Part shown: positions 6,833-15,418 of the stretch, piece after piece
Position numbering within the stretch: position 1 is the stretch's first letter
Layout: every line of letters starts with the position of its first letter
From: Clostridiales bacterium
GTDB lineage: Bacteria; Bacillota; Clostridia; Lachnospirales; Lachnospiraceae
NCBI GenBank assembly: GCA_012523775.1
Contig: JAAYTK010000056.1
Span: 1-33,795, forward strand
Direction of reading: 5' to 3'
DNA: 33,795 bases
Notes under the pieces: model-generated
What the model was told of the DNA's origin: nothing
The model's database searches: none
Seen by the model: the letters and a program-made list of their open reading frames with translations, nothing else
Made by a program: the position numbers and the translations under genes

Positions 6833-8563
6833 TTACAAGTTCATAATTATATGCTCAAGCATCTCACTTACGACATTGACATACCTTGCCGCAGCATTAT
6901 AAGAATGCTGGAATTTAATAAGGTTTGTCAGTTCCTCATCAGAGGATACACCGGTAACCTCTGACCGTTTATTATCAATACTGGTCACCATAGACTTCTG
7001 GTTCATGCTTATTGTATTAATCTGTTCTCCTCTGTTGGCAATCTCAGCGATAAACGAAATATAGTAATCACTTATATTATTTTTTGTCAAAGTGTTGGGA
7101 GATATGGTTGCGAATGGCTTTTGCCAGTTTTCCAACAGCTTCTGGACCATTTCGATATCATATGCACCGGTTTTATCATTCTTTGACAGCGGTAAAAGCG
7201 AATTATTATGTAGTATGTTTGGATTAACCTCAATCTCTCCCAAGGTATATAGGGAGTAATTATCATAAGGATCCTCTTCGATATATATCCTGACAGTAAT
7301 AGTCTCTGTTTCTCCGTCTTCGTTAATTATCTGAACATCCTGATAGTCTGTATAACGGGGGGTAGACTTCCTGCTAAATAAGCCTTCGCCCATAGTTCCC
7401 AAAGTATCAGTACCTACGGGAGCATTTTCCTCATCTAAGACCCGTATTTTGCTGCCGTCTGTTAAGGTTACCTCCTTATTCGGACATAGAGTGTCGTTTA
7501 TCATCGTCACTATCCCATGTATAAGTTGGTCAAACTGTGCCTGTACTGTCATCATTACGGACGGATTAATCAAATTATTATATTCCCTTACAGCATCCTG
7601 ATACTGTGTTTCTGTCTCGTATCGCTCACGGACAGGTATATCCGTATAATTGGCTTGTCTGTTACCTCTGGCTAAAAGCAGTCCCTTCAGGGAACCTATA
7701 TCTGTATCATACATGGATGACGGTGGTCTATCCATGTTAAATACATCGACATATCCATGGGCAACCCAAATTGGCTTTAGCATCTGGGTTCCCTCATCGG
7801 TCTGGGCTGTATCCATTTTGTAAACCAAATCCTCTGTCACAAACGGAACACCCTCCACGTTTACCGTTACTACACCGGCGGGATTTTCCTTGTATGTTAT
7901 ACTTACCATCTTACTAAGCTCGTCCAAAAGTAGATTTCTGTTGTCTCGTAAATCGTTGGCCTTTTCTACTCCTGTACTCTCGTAATGCCTGATTTTTATA
8001 TTCAGTTCTCTTATTTCATCACCGATTTCATTGATTCTTTTAACCTGATCAATTATATTGGTATTAAGATTAATCTGATAGTCATTCATCTGACTGTATA
8101 TTTTTTCTGCCCGTTCAATAAATGATACTGCTGTCTGTATTAATGACGCCCGTGCCACAATATTATCCGGTTCCCTTGTAAGCTCCTGCAGAGCTTCCCA
8201 AAATTCCTTCATGGTATTCTGAAATTGGACTCCCTCCAATTCTCCGAACAATCCCTCTATCTCTTGGATTGTCTGATATTGGGATTCATAAAAAGCCTGT
8301 CTACCAATCTCCTGGCGATAGGCTTGATCTAAAAAGGCATCTCTCACCTGTTTCACCTCAGCAAAATTAGCACCCAGGCCTCTTTGCATGGATGAAAGGT
8401 GTGATTCACCCCATTTTATATATTGAAAATCAGTTAATACTGCTTGTTGTCTTACATAGCCCTTTGTATCTACGTTGGCCAAATTATGTGATGTTACATT
8501 TAAGCCGGCCTGACTGACATTCAGACCGGATACGCCGATATGTAAGCTGCTAAATGAAGCCAT
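6833..8563 (-). CDS. flgK: Flagellar hook-associated protein FlgK, paralogue A (HAP1)
   Basis: This is the first of two tandem flgK-type genes, 576 aa from the preferred start. The N-terminus (SLHIGVSGLNVSQAGLNVTSHNLANVDTKGYVRQ) and C-terminus (TGVSSDEELTNLIKFQHSYNAAARYVNVV) are classical FlgK. The central NDLRDNRNLLLDELS segment also aligns with the family. Two in-frame ATGs occur; I use the inner one at 8563 because GGTGG sits 6 nt upstream of it but abuts the outer ATG at 8569. It lies downstream of flgN, the usual FlgK chaperone gene, and upstream of paralogue B, in the same operon. The two proteins differ along most of the middle, so this is an old duplication rather than a recent one. 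Confidence 0.94.
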   Translation of the reverse strand: MASFSSLHIGVSGLNVSQAGLNVTSHNLANVDTKGYVRQQAVLTDFQYIKWGESHLSSMQRGLGANFAEVKQVRDAFLDQAYRQEIGRQAFYESQYQTIQEIEGLFGELEGVQFQNTMKEFWEALQELTREPDNIVARASLIQTAVSFIERAEKIYSQMNDYQINLNTNIIDQVKRINEIGDEIRELNIKIRHYESTGVEKANDLRDNRNLLLDELSKMVSITYKENPAGVVTVNVEGVPFVTEDLVYKMDTAQTDEGTQMLKPIWVAHGYVDVFNMDRPPSSMYDTDIGSLKGLLLARGNRQANYTDIPVRERYETETQYQDAVREYNNLINPSVMMTVQAQFDQLIHGIVTMINDTLCPNKEVTLTDGSKIRVLDEENAPVGTDTLGTMGEGLFSRKSTPRYTDYQDVQIINEDGETETITVRIYIEEDPYDNYSLYTLGEIEVNPNILHNNSLLPLSKNDKTGAYDIEMVQKLLENWQKPFATISPNTLTKNNISDYYISFIAEIANRGEQINTISMNQKSMVTSIDNKRSEVTGVSSDEELTNLIKFQHSYNAAARYVNVVSEMLEHIIMNL

Positions 8564-8590
8564 AAACATTCCACCTTCACTTTGAAAGAC

Positions 8591-9103
8591 TTATTGTTTT
8601 GCATCAAACATCCCTGTTCCTAAAGATTTTTCACTATTTTGTGATGCATTTTTAGTGTAAGTGTTGTTCCCCGGCGACATCCTTGTACTTTGAAGAAAAT
8701 TCATATTGAATTCTATCATCTCTAGGGATTGTTTTATAAGCGCTTTGTTTCTGTTATTGATCTCTACCAATGTGTTTACCGTTTCCTTAAGCTTGTCATG
8801 GAGTATAGATAAGGTCTTCTTCTCCTCCTGCTGATCCAGTAAACTAATCAGGGTACTAAGGTTCATTTTCTCGTCCTTTTTACCAAGAACAATACTTATA
8901 TCCTCCATTACCCTGATTCTTTTATTCTCAAGCGCCGTAATCTGATCTATTGATTCTTGCTCCTTTGCGGTAATTTCCTGCAAGACCGCTATGTCATCCT
9001 TGACAATAACCTGTGTCTTTTCTCTGACTACAGGTACCAGATTATTATATATCTCAAGTTCTTTACCCAATACATCTATTAACTCATTAATTAAGCTTGC
9101 CAC
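8591..9103 (-). CDS. flgN: Flagellar export chaperone FlgN
   Basis: FlgN binds the C-terminal helices of FlgK and FlgL in the cytoplasm before their export. The 170-aa protein is almost wholly helical with heptad patterns (LINELIDVLGKELEIYNNL, then KEQESIDQITALENKR and LVEINNRNKALIKQSLEMIEFNMNFL). This matches the FlgN-like family in length and layout, with a short disordered tail. The start codon is GTG, preceded by GAGG at 6 nt. It lies between flgM and flgK, the standard order in Firmicutes. Identification rests on helical pattern plus context, because the family is poorly conserved. Confidence 0.85.
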   Translation of the reverse strand: MASLINELIDVLGKELEIYNNLVPVVREKTQVIVKDDIAVLQEITAKEQESIDQITALENKRIRVMEDISIVLGKKDEKMNLSTLISLLDQQEEKKTLSILHDKLKETVNTLVEINNRNKALIKQSLEMIEFNMNFLQSTRMSPGNNTYTKNASQNSEKSLGTGMFDAKQ

Positions 9104-9135
9104 AATATACCTCTTTCCGAAGCCTCAAAAGATGA

Positions 9136-9414
9136 TTATACCAGCTCATCAAAATAACGCTTAACCACCTTATCAGCAACCTCTGACATATTTACATTGT
9201 AAGTGCCGGATTCCATCCTCATCTTAATATCGTTAATTTTATCCTCTCTTACATCAGGAGTCTGCTTAACGATTTGATTTGCTACCCTATAATCCTTTCC
9301 GGCCTGAGAAATTTCCAGCATATCACTAAAACTCTTCTCTTTAGTCTTAGCAAGCTTCTTAACATTACTTGCGCCGTAAACCTGACTTACTTTGTTATAT
9401 GCTTCAATACGCAT
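9136..9414 (-). CDS. flgM: Anti-sigma factor FlgM
   Basis: FlgM holds SigD/FliA inactive until the hook is complete, when it is exported or otherwise inactivated. The 92-aa protein matches the family: N-terminal MRIEAYNKVSQVYGA, then SFSDMLEISQAGKDYRVA, and the C-terminal KINDIKMRMESGTYNV with MSEVADKVVKRYFDELV, the sigma-binding part. It is the first gene of the flgM-flgN-flgK-flgK-flgL operon. A SigD-type promoter 56 nt upstream means FlgM would sit in a negative loop with its own sigma factor. The ribosome binding site is AAGGTGG. Confidence 0.93.
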   Translation of the reverse strand: MRIEAYNKVSQVYGASNVKKLAKTKEKSFSDMLEISQAGKDYRVANQIVKQTPDVREDKINDIKMRMESGTYNVNMSEVADKVVKRYFDELV

Positions 9415-9469
9415 AATTTCACCACCTTAATAAACTAACTTATTGATTTGATATACGACCCTATATTAT

Positions 9470-9498
9470 TTATCGGCTATTTACAAATAAATATTATA
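9470..9498 (-). promoter_or_regulatory. SigD/FliA-type promoter of flgM, overlapping a SigA -10
   Basis: The minus strand shows TAAT, 15 nt, GCCGATAA: the -10 matches the FliA consensus and the -35 matches three of four bases. Expected start is near 9463, about 50 nt before the flgM ATG. A TATAAT (9498..9493) overlaps the -35. With TTGATA at 9523..9518 it forms a weaker SigA promoter with a long 19-nt spacer. Confidence 0.72.
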
Positions 9499-9564
9499 CC
9501 TGGCTTCAAATAAACCATATCAAAATATAACCGACCGAACCATCCTTTACAATGGCAAACATAA

Positions 9565-9584
9565 ATTCCCCTTATTAGGGGAAT
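9565..9584 (-). terminator. Hairpin, probable terminator after the S41 protease gene
   Basis: ATTCCCCT and AGGGGAAT form a perfect 8-bp stem with loop TATT, 30 nt after the stop of the protease gene. The following minus-strand bases (TTATGTTT) are only moderately T-rich, so termination may be partial. Confidence 0.5.
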
Positions 9585-9613
9585 CTATGCCAACACTATT
9601 TCAGTTCATCGTA

Positions 9614-10855
9614 CTATTTCTTAATCTGCTCCTTTATGACCTCTATAGCCTTTTGAAGCTGGTTATCCTTATCATGGGGAATGGTTACCAACTGTTTTAA
9701 CTCTTCATCAAGCTCAATCTCTATATCCGGTACAATACCTGTGCCATGGATATTTCGCCCCTTTGGAGTGAAATATTTAGATATGGTCAGCTTAACAGCC
9801 GTTCCGTCTGTTAAAGGTATTACCCTTTGAACAATTCCCTTTCCATAGCTTGTCGTACCAATAATAGTAGCCTTTTCATAATCCTGTAAGGCGCCGGCGA
9901 ATATTTCTGAGGCACTGGCACTGTTACCGTTAATCAATACCGCAAGGGGTTTGGTAAACTTATCGGATTTCTTGGCGTGTTCCTCCTCACGGTTCTTATT
10001 CTTATCCTCAGTATATACTATCAATCCTTTTGGAAGCAGGCGGTCCAATATGTTAACTACCGAATCTAATAATCCACCCGGATTATTCCTCACATCAACG
10101 ATTAGACCCTTCATTCCTTCCTTTTCTAATGATTTAATTGCATTGTTAAACTGCGATATGGTAATCTCATCGAATTCGACTATCTGTATATATCCTATGC
10201 TATCCTCCAGCATTTCAAATTCGATGGTGGGAATATTTATTTTCTGTCTGACTATAGTGAAATCAATGGGTTCTGCAACACCCTCCCTATAGATGGTTAT
10301 ATTTACCTTGGTACCTTCCTTCCCTTTTATTTTGCTGACCACCTCTGAAAGGTCCTCCCCGGTAACTTCTTCTCCCTCAACTTTATATAATATGTCGTCG
10401 GGAAGCAAACCCGCTTTGTATGCAGGCCCATCCTTATATGGTCTCACAATTGTAATTATACCGGTTTTAACATCCTGGCTTACGACAGCTCCGATGCCAT
10501 GATATACACCCGATGATGTCTCAATAAGTGTCGCATATTCTTCCTTAGTATAATAAGTTGAATATGGATCTCCCAGGCTGTTTATAAAGCCTCTGTATAT
10601 TCCTGTGGCGAAAGCGTCCTTATCTACCTCTTCCAGGTATAGCCTATCGATAAGCATTTGCATTACCGATAGTTTTTCGACTATCTCCTCATAGGGATCT
10701 TCATCCTTATCCTCAGCGGCGGAAACATCTTCTATATGAGCAGGGCTTTTATTCGGCACATCAGTCACATATATATATGTAACCATGCCTACAAAAGATA
10801 AAAACAACGCTCCGCATATACCGGACAGAAAGCCGGTCAAGAAATTTTTCCTCAT
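9614..10855 (-). CDS. Carboxy-terminal processing protease, peptidase family S41 (CtpA/CtpB-like)
   Basis: Membrane-anchored serine protease that degrades or trims proteins at the cell surface. Residues about 6-30 form an N-terminal signal anchor and residues about 115-200 a PDZ domain (GVYHGIGAVV... GPAYKAGLLPDDILYKVEG). The S41 catalytic core follows. The Ser-Lys-Gln triad fits S314 (in GNSASASEIFAGAL), K339 (in TTSYGKG) and Q343. RNNPGG near 256-261 is the family loop. The 413-aa length is typical. The ribosome binding site is AGGAGGACATAT. It starts 42 nt after the CdaR-like gene and may share its transcript. Substrates cannot be read from sequence; B. subtilis CtpB acts in sporulation, but no sporulation gene lies here. 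Confidence 0.93.
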   Translation of the reverse strand: MRKNFLTGFLSGICGALFLSFVGMVTYIYVTDVPNKSPAHIEDVSAAEDKDEDPYEEIVEKLSVMQMLIDRLYLEEVDKDAFATGIYRGFINSLGDPYSTYYTKEEYATLIETSSGVYHGIGAVVSQDVKTGIITIVRPYKDGPAYKAGLLPDDILYKVEGEEVTGEDLSEVVSKIKGKEGTKVNITIYREGVAEPIDFTIVRQKINIPTIEFEMLEDSIGYIQIVEFDEITISQFNNAIKSLEKEGMKGLIVDVRNNPGGLLDSVVNILDRLLPKGLIVYTEDKNKNREEEHAKKSDKFTKPLAVLINGNSASASEIFAGALQDYEKATIIGTTSYGKGIVQRVIPLTDGTAVKLTISKYFTPKGRNIHGTGIVPDIEIELDEELKQLVTIPHDKDNQLQKAIEVIKEQIKK

Positions 10856-10897
10856 ATATGTCCTCCTAACATGTCGAGCTACTCATTATCACAGGTT

Positions 10898-11986
10898 CTA
10901 ATAATCCAATTGCTCCATGTATTTCATATACTTAACAACCATTAAGGCTATTTTGAATGTTATGGCATCCTCAAAAACACGGAGATCAAGATTTGTGCTT
11001 TTCTGCAGCTTATCCAAACGGTAAACCAAAGTATTCCTATGAATGTATAATTGCCTGGAGGTTTCTGATACATTCAGGTTGTTCTCAAAGAATTTATTAA
11101 TTGTTGCCAATGTTTCATCATCGAAATCATCCGGTGACTTACCTTCAAATATCTCCCTAATGAACATTTTGCAAAGTGGCATGGGAAGCTGATAAATCAG
11201 CCTTCCGATTCCAAGATTGTTGTATGCCACGACGTTTCTGCCGCTATAGAATATCTTGCCGACGTCAAGAGCCATCTTAGCTTCCTTATAGGATCTCGAT
11301 ACATCTTTAATCTCATTAACAATAGTACCATAGGCCACATGAACCTTGGTCATGGCTTCTGTGTTCAGCATATCCAGAATAATTTTTGCTGTCTTGTTAA
11401 GATCCTCATAGGTTTCGTTCTGCTTGACTTCTTTCACCAGAATAATATTCTTCTCATCTACCGCTGTTATAAAATCCTTGGTTTTTCCGGAGAAAAGGCT
11501 TCTGACAGTCTCAAGAGCATTGGCATCCTTTTCATTCTTTGTTTCAATAATATATACCACTCTTTTTGCTTCGGTATCTATATGAAGCTTCTTAGCTCGG
11601 TTATAAATATCCACTAATAGCAAATTATCCAGTAACAGGTTCTTAATAAAATTATCCTTATCATAACGCTCTTTATAAGCTATAAGAAGATTCTGTATCT
11701 GAAAGGCTGCAATCTTGCCTATCATAAATACATCCTCACTGTCTCCCTTTGCTACTATAACATATTCCAACTGATGCTCGTCAAATACCTTAAAGAATTG
11801 ATATCCTTGAATAGCCTGACTGTCAGCAGGCGAAGAAACAAAGGATAAAACAATGCTCTCATAATGCTCTACGTTATCCGCTGTAGATGCCAAAACCTTG
11901 CCTTCTGTGTCCAAAACCGTGATATCAATACGAGTAATGCCCTTTAAGCCGTCAATGGTATTTTGTAGAATTTGATTTGAAATCAT
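10898..11986 (-). CDS. CdaR/PucR-family transcriptional regulator
   Basis: Probable DNA-binding regulator of carbohydrate use. Residues about 1-130 resemble the sugar-diacid-recognition sensor domain (DITVLDTEGKVLAST... MIGKIAAFQIQNLL). Residues about 140-270 resemble the degenerate GGDEF-like domain of the family (VAYGTIVNEIKDVSRSYKEAKMALDVG). Residues about 300-355 are the C-terminal PucR-type helix-turn-helix (NLNVSETSRQLYIHRNTLVYRLDKLQK). The 362-aa length fits CdaR. It follows the MsmX-type ATPase gene but is separated from it by a terminator. A TATAAT at 12011..12006 may be its -10, although no good -35 was found. Control of the neighbouring sugar ATPase is a guess from position; the ligand is unknown. 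Confidence 0.85.
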   Translation of the reverse strand: MISNQILQNTIDGLKGITRIDITVLDTEGKVLASTADNVEHYESIVLSFVSSPADSQAIQGYQFFKVFDEHQLEYVIVAKGDSEDVFMIGKIAAFQIQNLLIAYKERYDKDNFIKNLLLDNLLLVDIYNRAKKLHIDTEAKRVVYIIETKNEKDANALETVRSLFSGKTKDFITAVDEKNIILVKEVKQNETYEDLNKTAKIILDMLNTEAMTKVHVAYGTIVNEIKDVSRSYKEAKMALDVGKIFYSGRNVVAYNNLGIGRLIYQLPMPLCKMFIREIFEGKSPDDFDDETLATINKFFENNLNVSETSRQLYIHRNTLVYRLDKLQKSTNLDLRVFEDAITFKIALMVVKYMKYMEQLDY

Positions 11987-12196
11987 ATATTACACTCCCT
12001 TAAGTATTATATTTCTATTTTCGCTTAAAATACATAGATACTAGTCCCATTTTAGCATTAAATTAGTCAAAAGTAAACTATTCTTATAAATTTTGCATAA
12101 ACATTTTGGTACAAATCTATCAAAACACAAAGCTATATATATCGTTTACTCAATTAACTATATATTTTTTTATTGAATAGGACAAACTTTTTACAA

Positions 12197-12221
12197 ATAA
12201 AAAGGAGCACCGAAGTGCTCC
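12197..12221 (-). terminator. Rho-independent terminator after the msmX-like gene
   Basis: The minus strand reads GGAGCAC, loop TTCG, GTGCTCC, then TTTTTATTT. A perfect 7-bp GC-rich stem with a stable UUCG tetraloop and a U-run ends the ATPase transcript 15 nt after its stop. Confidence 0.92.
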
Positions 12222-12236
12222 CATAGAATCTAAATA

Positions 12237-13352
12237 TTAGTTTGTTATAACCTGTTCAGTATCTTTATCAAATATATGAAGCTTTGACATATCGAAAGCA
12301 ATCTTTAATACGTCATCAGGTCTTGCTGTTGTACGAGGATTTACACGGGCTGTGATATCAAGTACATCATCGATAGTGAAGTATAGGAATACCTCCGCAC
12401 CAAGAAGCTCGTATACTCTTACGGTTGCTTCTATTACAGCATCAGGATAATTGCTTATGAACATTTCTTCATCGTGGATATCTTCAGGACGAATTCCAAG
12501 AATAACTGTCTTTTCCTCGTATCCGCCTTCAATAACCTTCTTAGCCTTATTCTCAGGCAGCTTTAGGGAATTGTTATTGAACTCTACATATACATCATCG
12601 CCTTTTCTCATAACGACTGCATCAATAAAGTTCATCTGAGGTGATCCCATAAAGCCTGCAACGAACAGGTTCTGTGGCTTATCATAAAGGTTCTGTGGTG
12701 TATCAACCTGCTGAATTAAACCGTCCTTCATAACAACAATTCTTGTACCAAGTGTCATAGCCTCGGTCTGGTCATGTGTTACATAGATAAATGTTGTCTG
12801 AAGCTTTTGATGTAGCTTGGAAATCTCAATACGCATCTGTACTCTCAGCTTAGCATCAAGGTTTGACAAAGGCTCATCCATCAGGAATACCTTAGGATTA
12901 CGTACGATCGCACGACCCATGGCTACACGCTGTCTCTGACCACCGGACAGAGCCTTAGGCTTACGATCCAATAAATGCTCGATGTCAAGAATCTTAGCTG
13001 CTTCATGAACAACCTTATCGATCTGATCCTTTGGAACCTTTCTTAATTTAAGACCAAATGCCATGTTATCATAAACTGACATATGAGGATATAGCGCATA
13101 GTTCTGGAAAACCATCGCAATATCTCTATCCTTAGGTTCAACGTCATTTACTAGCTTATCATCAATATACAGTTCACCCTGTGTAATTTCTTCAAGACCC
13201 GCAATCATACGCAGTGTTGTAGATTTACCACAGCCTGACGGACCTACAAAAATAACAAATTCCCTATCAGCTATCTCAAGACTAAAATCTTTAACTGCTA
13301 CTACGCCGTTAGGGTATTGTTTAGTAATATTCTTTAATAACACACTTGCCAT
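12237..13352 (-). CDS. Sugar ABC transporter ATP-binding protein, MsmX/UgpC type
   Basis: ATPase that powers uptake of oligosaccharides or glycerol-3-phosphate by CUT1-type ABC importers on the inner face of the membrane. Walker A is at residues 37-45 (GPSGCGKST), the Q-loop in [13 protein letters not shown], the LSGGQ signature at 135-139, Walker B at 155-160 (VFLMDE), and the H-loop His at 193. Residues from about 240 on form the regulatory TOBE-like domain ([12 protein letters not shown]), so it is a full-length 371-aa protein. No binding protein or permease gene is nearby, and its own terminator follows. It is therefore an orphan ATPase that may serve several importers, as MsmX does in Bacillus. 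The ribosome binding site is AGGAGGATAGAAA. Confidence 0.95.
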   Translation of the reverse strand: MASVLLKNITKQYPNGVVAVKDFSLEIADREFVIFVGPSGCGKSTTLRMIAGLEEITQGELYIDDKLVNDVEPKDRDIAMVFQNYALYPHMSVYDNMAFGLKLRKVPKDQIDKVVHEAAKILDIEHLLDRKPKALSGGQRQRVAMGRAIVRNPKVFLMDEPLSNLDAKLRVQMRIEISKLHQKLQTTFIYVTHDQTEAMTLGTRIVVMKDGLIQQVDTPQNLYDKPQNLFVAGFMGSPQMNFIDAVVMRKGDDVYVEFNNNSLKLPENKAKKVIEGGYEEKTVILGIRPEDIHDEEMFISNYPDAVIEATVRVYELLGAEVFLYFTIDDVLDITARVNPRTTARPDDVLKIAFDMSKLHIFDKDTEQVITN

Positions 13353-13533
13353 TTTCTATCCTCCTATACTTTTCGTATGTTCTTGTACTATATTTATACC
13401 AGTATGATACACTATTTAAATTACTTAAACCATATCCCATTTTAACAAAATCAGTTTTAACGTTTTGTATAATTTGTATATTATAAGATAAATTAAGTAT
13501 TTTTACCGATAATCCAAATATTTTTTGATTTGT

Positions 13534-14412
13534 TTACTGTCTATATTCTCTAAATCCCTCACCCATTACCTCACGAACGTCATTAACTATTACAAAGGAA
13601 TTTGGGTCAATTTTCTTAGCAATTTCCGTGATTCTTACTATTTCCTTCTTGGAAACCACGCAAACAAGCATTTTTCTTTCTTTATTCGAATACATCCCGG
13701 TAGAATTCAGTCCCGTTACTCCACGGTCAAGTGAGGTCATGATTTCTTTCGCAATTTCTTCATATTCGTCCGAAATGATATAAGCCATCTTGGCAAACTT
13801 TAATCCCTCCAAATATCCGTCCGACACCTTAGCCGTCACAAATACGGCTATAATAGCATATAATGCATTTCCTATTCCGAATACCAGAGCTCCCAATAAT
13901 ATTATAGCACCATCAATAAATGTGAGAATAAATGGCACAGAAATATGTCGTTTATATCTATGAATGAGACTTGCCAGCAAATCGGTTCCGCCTGTGGATG
14001 CAGATGCCGAAAAAACCATTCCCAGACCCACTCCTGTTAATGCTCCGCCAACCACTGATGACAGCAGCATATCATTAAACTGAAAATCATAAATCGGAAT
14101 AATCATCAATGCCAGGACATACGCTGTTGTTCCTATAAATACATTCAGCATAGTCCTGATTCCTAAGAGCTTAATGGATATTATAAATAGAGGGACATTT
14201 GTAATAACGGTAAAAAACCATATCGGTATCCCACCCTGCCATAAAAATTCGGTCATTTCCTTTATTACAATGGCAAGTCCGGCTAATCCTCCCGTGACCA
14301 GTCCCAATGGCTCATATATTAAGTTAACAGCCAATGCCATCAGAGCTGATCCCACGGTAATGTTTATATAATTTCTTATTTGTAGATATTTTTCACTTTT
14401 AACCTTACTCAT
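13534..14412 (-). CDS. YitT family membrane protein (DUF161/DUF2179)
   Basis: Polytopic membrane protein of unknown function. The N-terminal 200 residues hold about five or six hydrophobic segments with the family motifs LIYEPLGLVTGGLAGLAIV and SASASTGGTDLLASLIHR. The C-terminal 80 residues are a soluble DUF2179 domain (AYIISDEYEEIAKEIMTSLDRGVTGLNSTGMYS... MLVCVVSKKEI). The 292-aa length is typical. It starts 70 nt after the LCP-like gene and may share its promoter. The ribosome binding site is weak (GAGTG). Some family members have been suggested as transporters, but nothing in the sequence gives a substrate. Confidence 0.9.
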   Translation of the reverse strand: MSKVKSEKYLQIRNYINITVGSALMALAVNLIYEPLGLVTGGLAGLAIVIKEMTEFLWQGGIPIWFFTVITNVPLFIISIKLLGIRTMLNVFIGTTAYVLALMIIPIYDFQFNDMLLSSVVGGALTGVGLGMVFSASASTGGTDLLASLIHRYKRHISVPFILTFIDGAIILLGALVFGIGNALYAIIAVFVTAKVSDGYLEGLKFAKMAYIISDEYEEIAKEIMTSLDRGVTGLNSTGMYSNKERKMLVCVVSKKEIVRITEIAKKIDPNSFVIVNDVREVMGEGFREYRQ

Positions 14413-14482
14413 TTATTCACTCTGCCTTCTTTATAGTCAATATTTTCATTCCTGTTTTTATAGTACACTGTTAAGATTTTGA

Positions 14483-15304
14483 TTATTCACCTATGTAATT
14501 CTTAAGCTGTTTGGCAGCCATAAGCCTGTTTATTGTATATTCGCTGTTACTATCGACGCCTGCGATTACCTCAAAGACAATATTTTTCCCCGGGGTATTC
14601 ATATAACTTTCCATATAATTAAGTTTATCCTCCAAAGGAAGATTGGATTTTATACTACCATATAGATCCTTAATATAATCCCGTAACTGTGCTTCTGTTT
14701 TTATGGTATGCATATATTCAATAAACCCTTCAGAAAACACTTCCTTCGGATAAGTACTGTCTGGGCCCTGTCCTTTACCCGTAACGAATACGGTGTCGTA
14801 AATACTCTGTGGTACTACTGTATAATAGCTTATTTGAATGTTAAGAAAGTCCTCCAGTATAAGCACACCATATTCATAAACCTCATCATCGGGTAAATAC
14901 CCTGTTATTGCGGATAACTTAAAATATTGAGGAATAGACGGCTTAACCAGAATAAGGTCCTGATATAATGAAACAGACAGGGTTAATTGTGACTTAATAG
15001 GAATTGTTATATAGTAAAGCATCCGATTGTTACAGTCGAGTATCTCCAGAACCAGCTTTTTAATCTCTCCGGTCTCTTCATCGACACAGTAGATTAGATG
15101 CTTTGAGACTTCATCGATACTTGGGTCGGTTATTGTGGGTTTCTCTTTGACAGGAGGAATTATTTCTATGGCATTACTATCTTCCATCCCAAAAAAGTGC
15201 ATAACAAGCCTATAGCTAGACGTAATTATCAGCAATAATAAAGCTAAAAAAATAAGGGATATAAAAAATCCTTTTGCAAAAATTCTCCCTGCACTTTTTC
15301 TCAT
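14483..15304 (-). CDS. Membrane-anchored protein with degenerate LCP-like domain
   Basis: Unrecognised 273-aa protein. Residues about 11-31 are one transmembrane helix (FFISLIFLALLLLIITSSY), so the rest is probably outside the cell. Residues about 68-170 have the rhythm of a LytR-CpsA-Psr domain: LIYCVDEETGEIKKLVLEIL, then MLYYITIPIKSQL where LCP enzymes have a SIPRDT-like motif, then YFKLSAITGYLPDDEVYEYG and LEDFLNIQISYYTVV. The conserved Arg of that motif is absent, so glycopolymer transferase activity is doubtful. The inner ATG at 15304 is preferred: AGGGGTG lies 5 nt before it, and the SigA promoter at 15328-15356 would start transcription at or near the alternative ATG at 15319. The assignment is by pattern only. 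Confidence 0.6.
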   Translation of the reverse strand: MRKSAGRIFAKGFFISLIFLALLLLIITSSYRLVMHFFGMEDSNAIEIIPPVKEKPTITDPSIDEVSKHLIYCVDEETGEIKKLVLEILDCNNRMLYYITIPIKSQLTLSVSLYQDLILVKPSIPQYFKLSAITGYLPDDEVYEYGVLILEDFLNIQISYYTVVPQSIYDTVFVTGKGQGPDSTYPKEVFSEGFIEYMHTIKTEAQLRDYIKDLYGSIKSNLPLEDKLNYMESYMNTPGKNIVFEVIAGVDSNSEYTINRLMAAKQLKNYIGE

Positions 15305-15327
15305 AAGTTCACCCCTCATACCAGACT

Positions 15328-15356
15328 ATTTTACCATATCGTATATTCCTTATCAA
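15328..15356 (-). promoter_or_regulatory. SigA promoter of the LCP-like gene
   Basis: The minus strand shows TTGATA, 17 nt, TAAAAT, with an expected start near 15321. It lies back to back with the plus-strand promoter of the SDR gene. Confidence 0.6.
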
Positions 15357-15362
15357 CTGCAC

Positions 15363-15391
15363 TTTATAACCTTAATAAGATGTGGTATACT
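15363..15391 (+). promoter_or_regulatory. SigA promoter of the SDR gene
   Basis: TTTATA, 17 nt, TATACT, with an extended -10 (TGG before TATACT). The expected start is near 15398, about 20 nt before the ATG at 15419. Confidence 0.55.
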
Positions 15392-15418
15392 TTCTTTTAA
15401 GAAATGAGAGGTGGCGTT

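Noticed and set aside
12000-12196. AT-rich gap upstream of the CdaR-like gene searched for a riboswitch or operator
   Set aside because: Only TA-rich runs and one TATAAT without a matching -35 were seen, with no conserved structure I can support.
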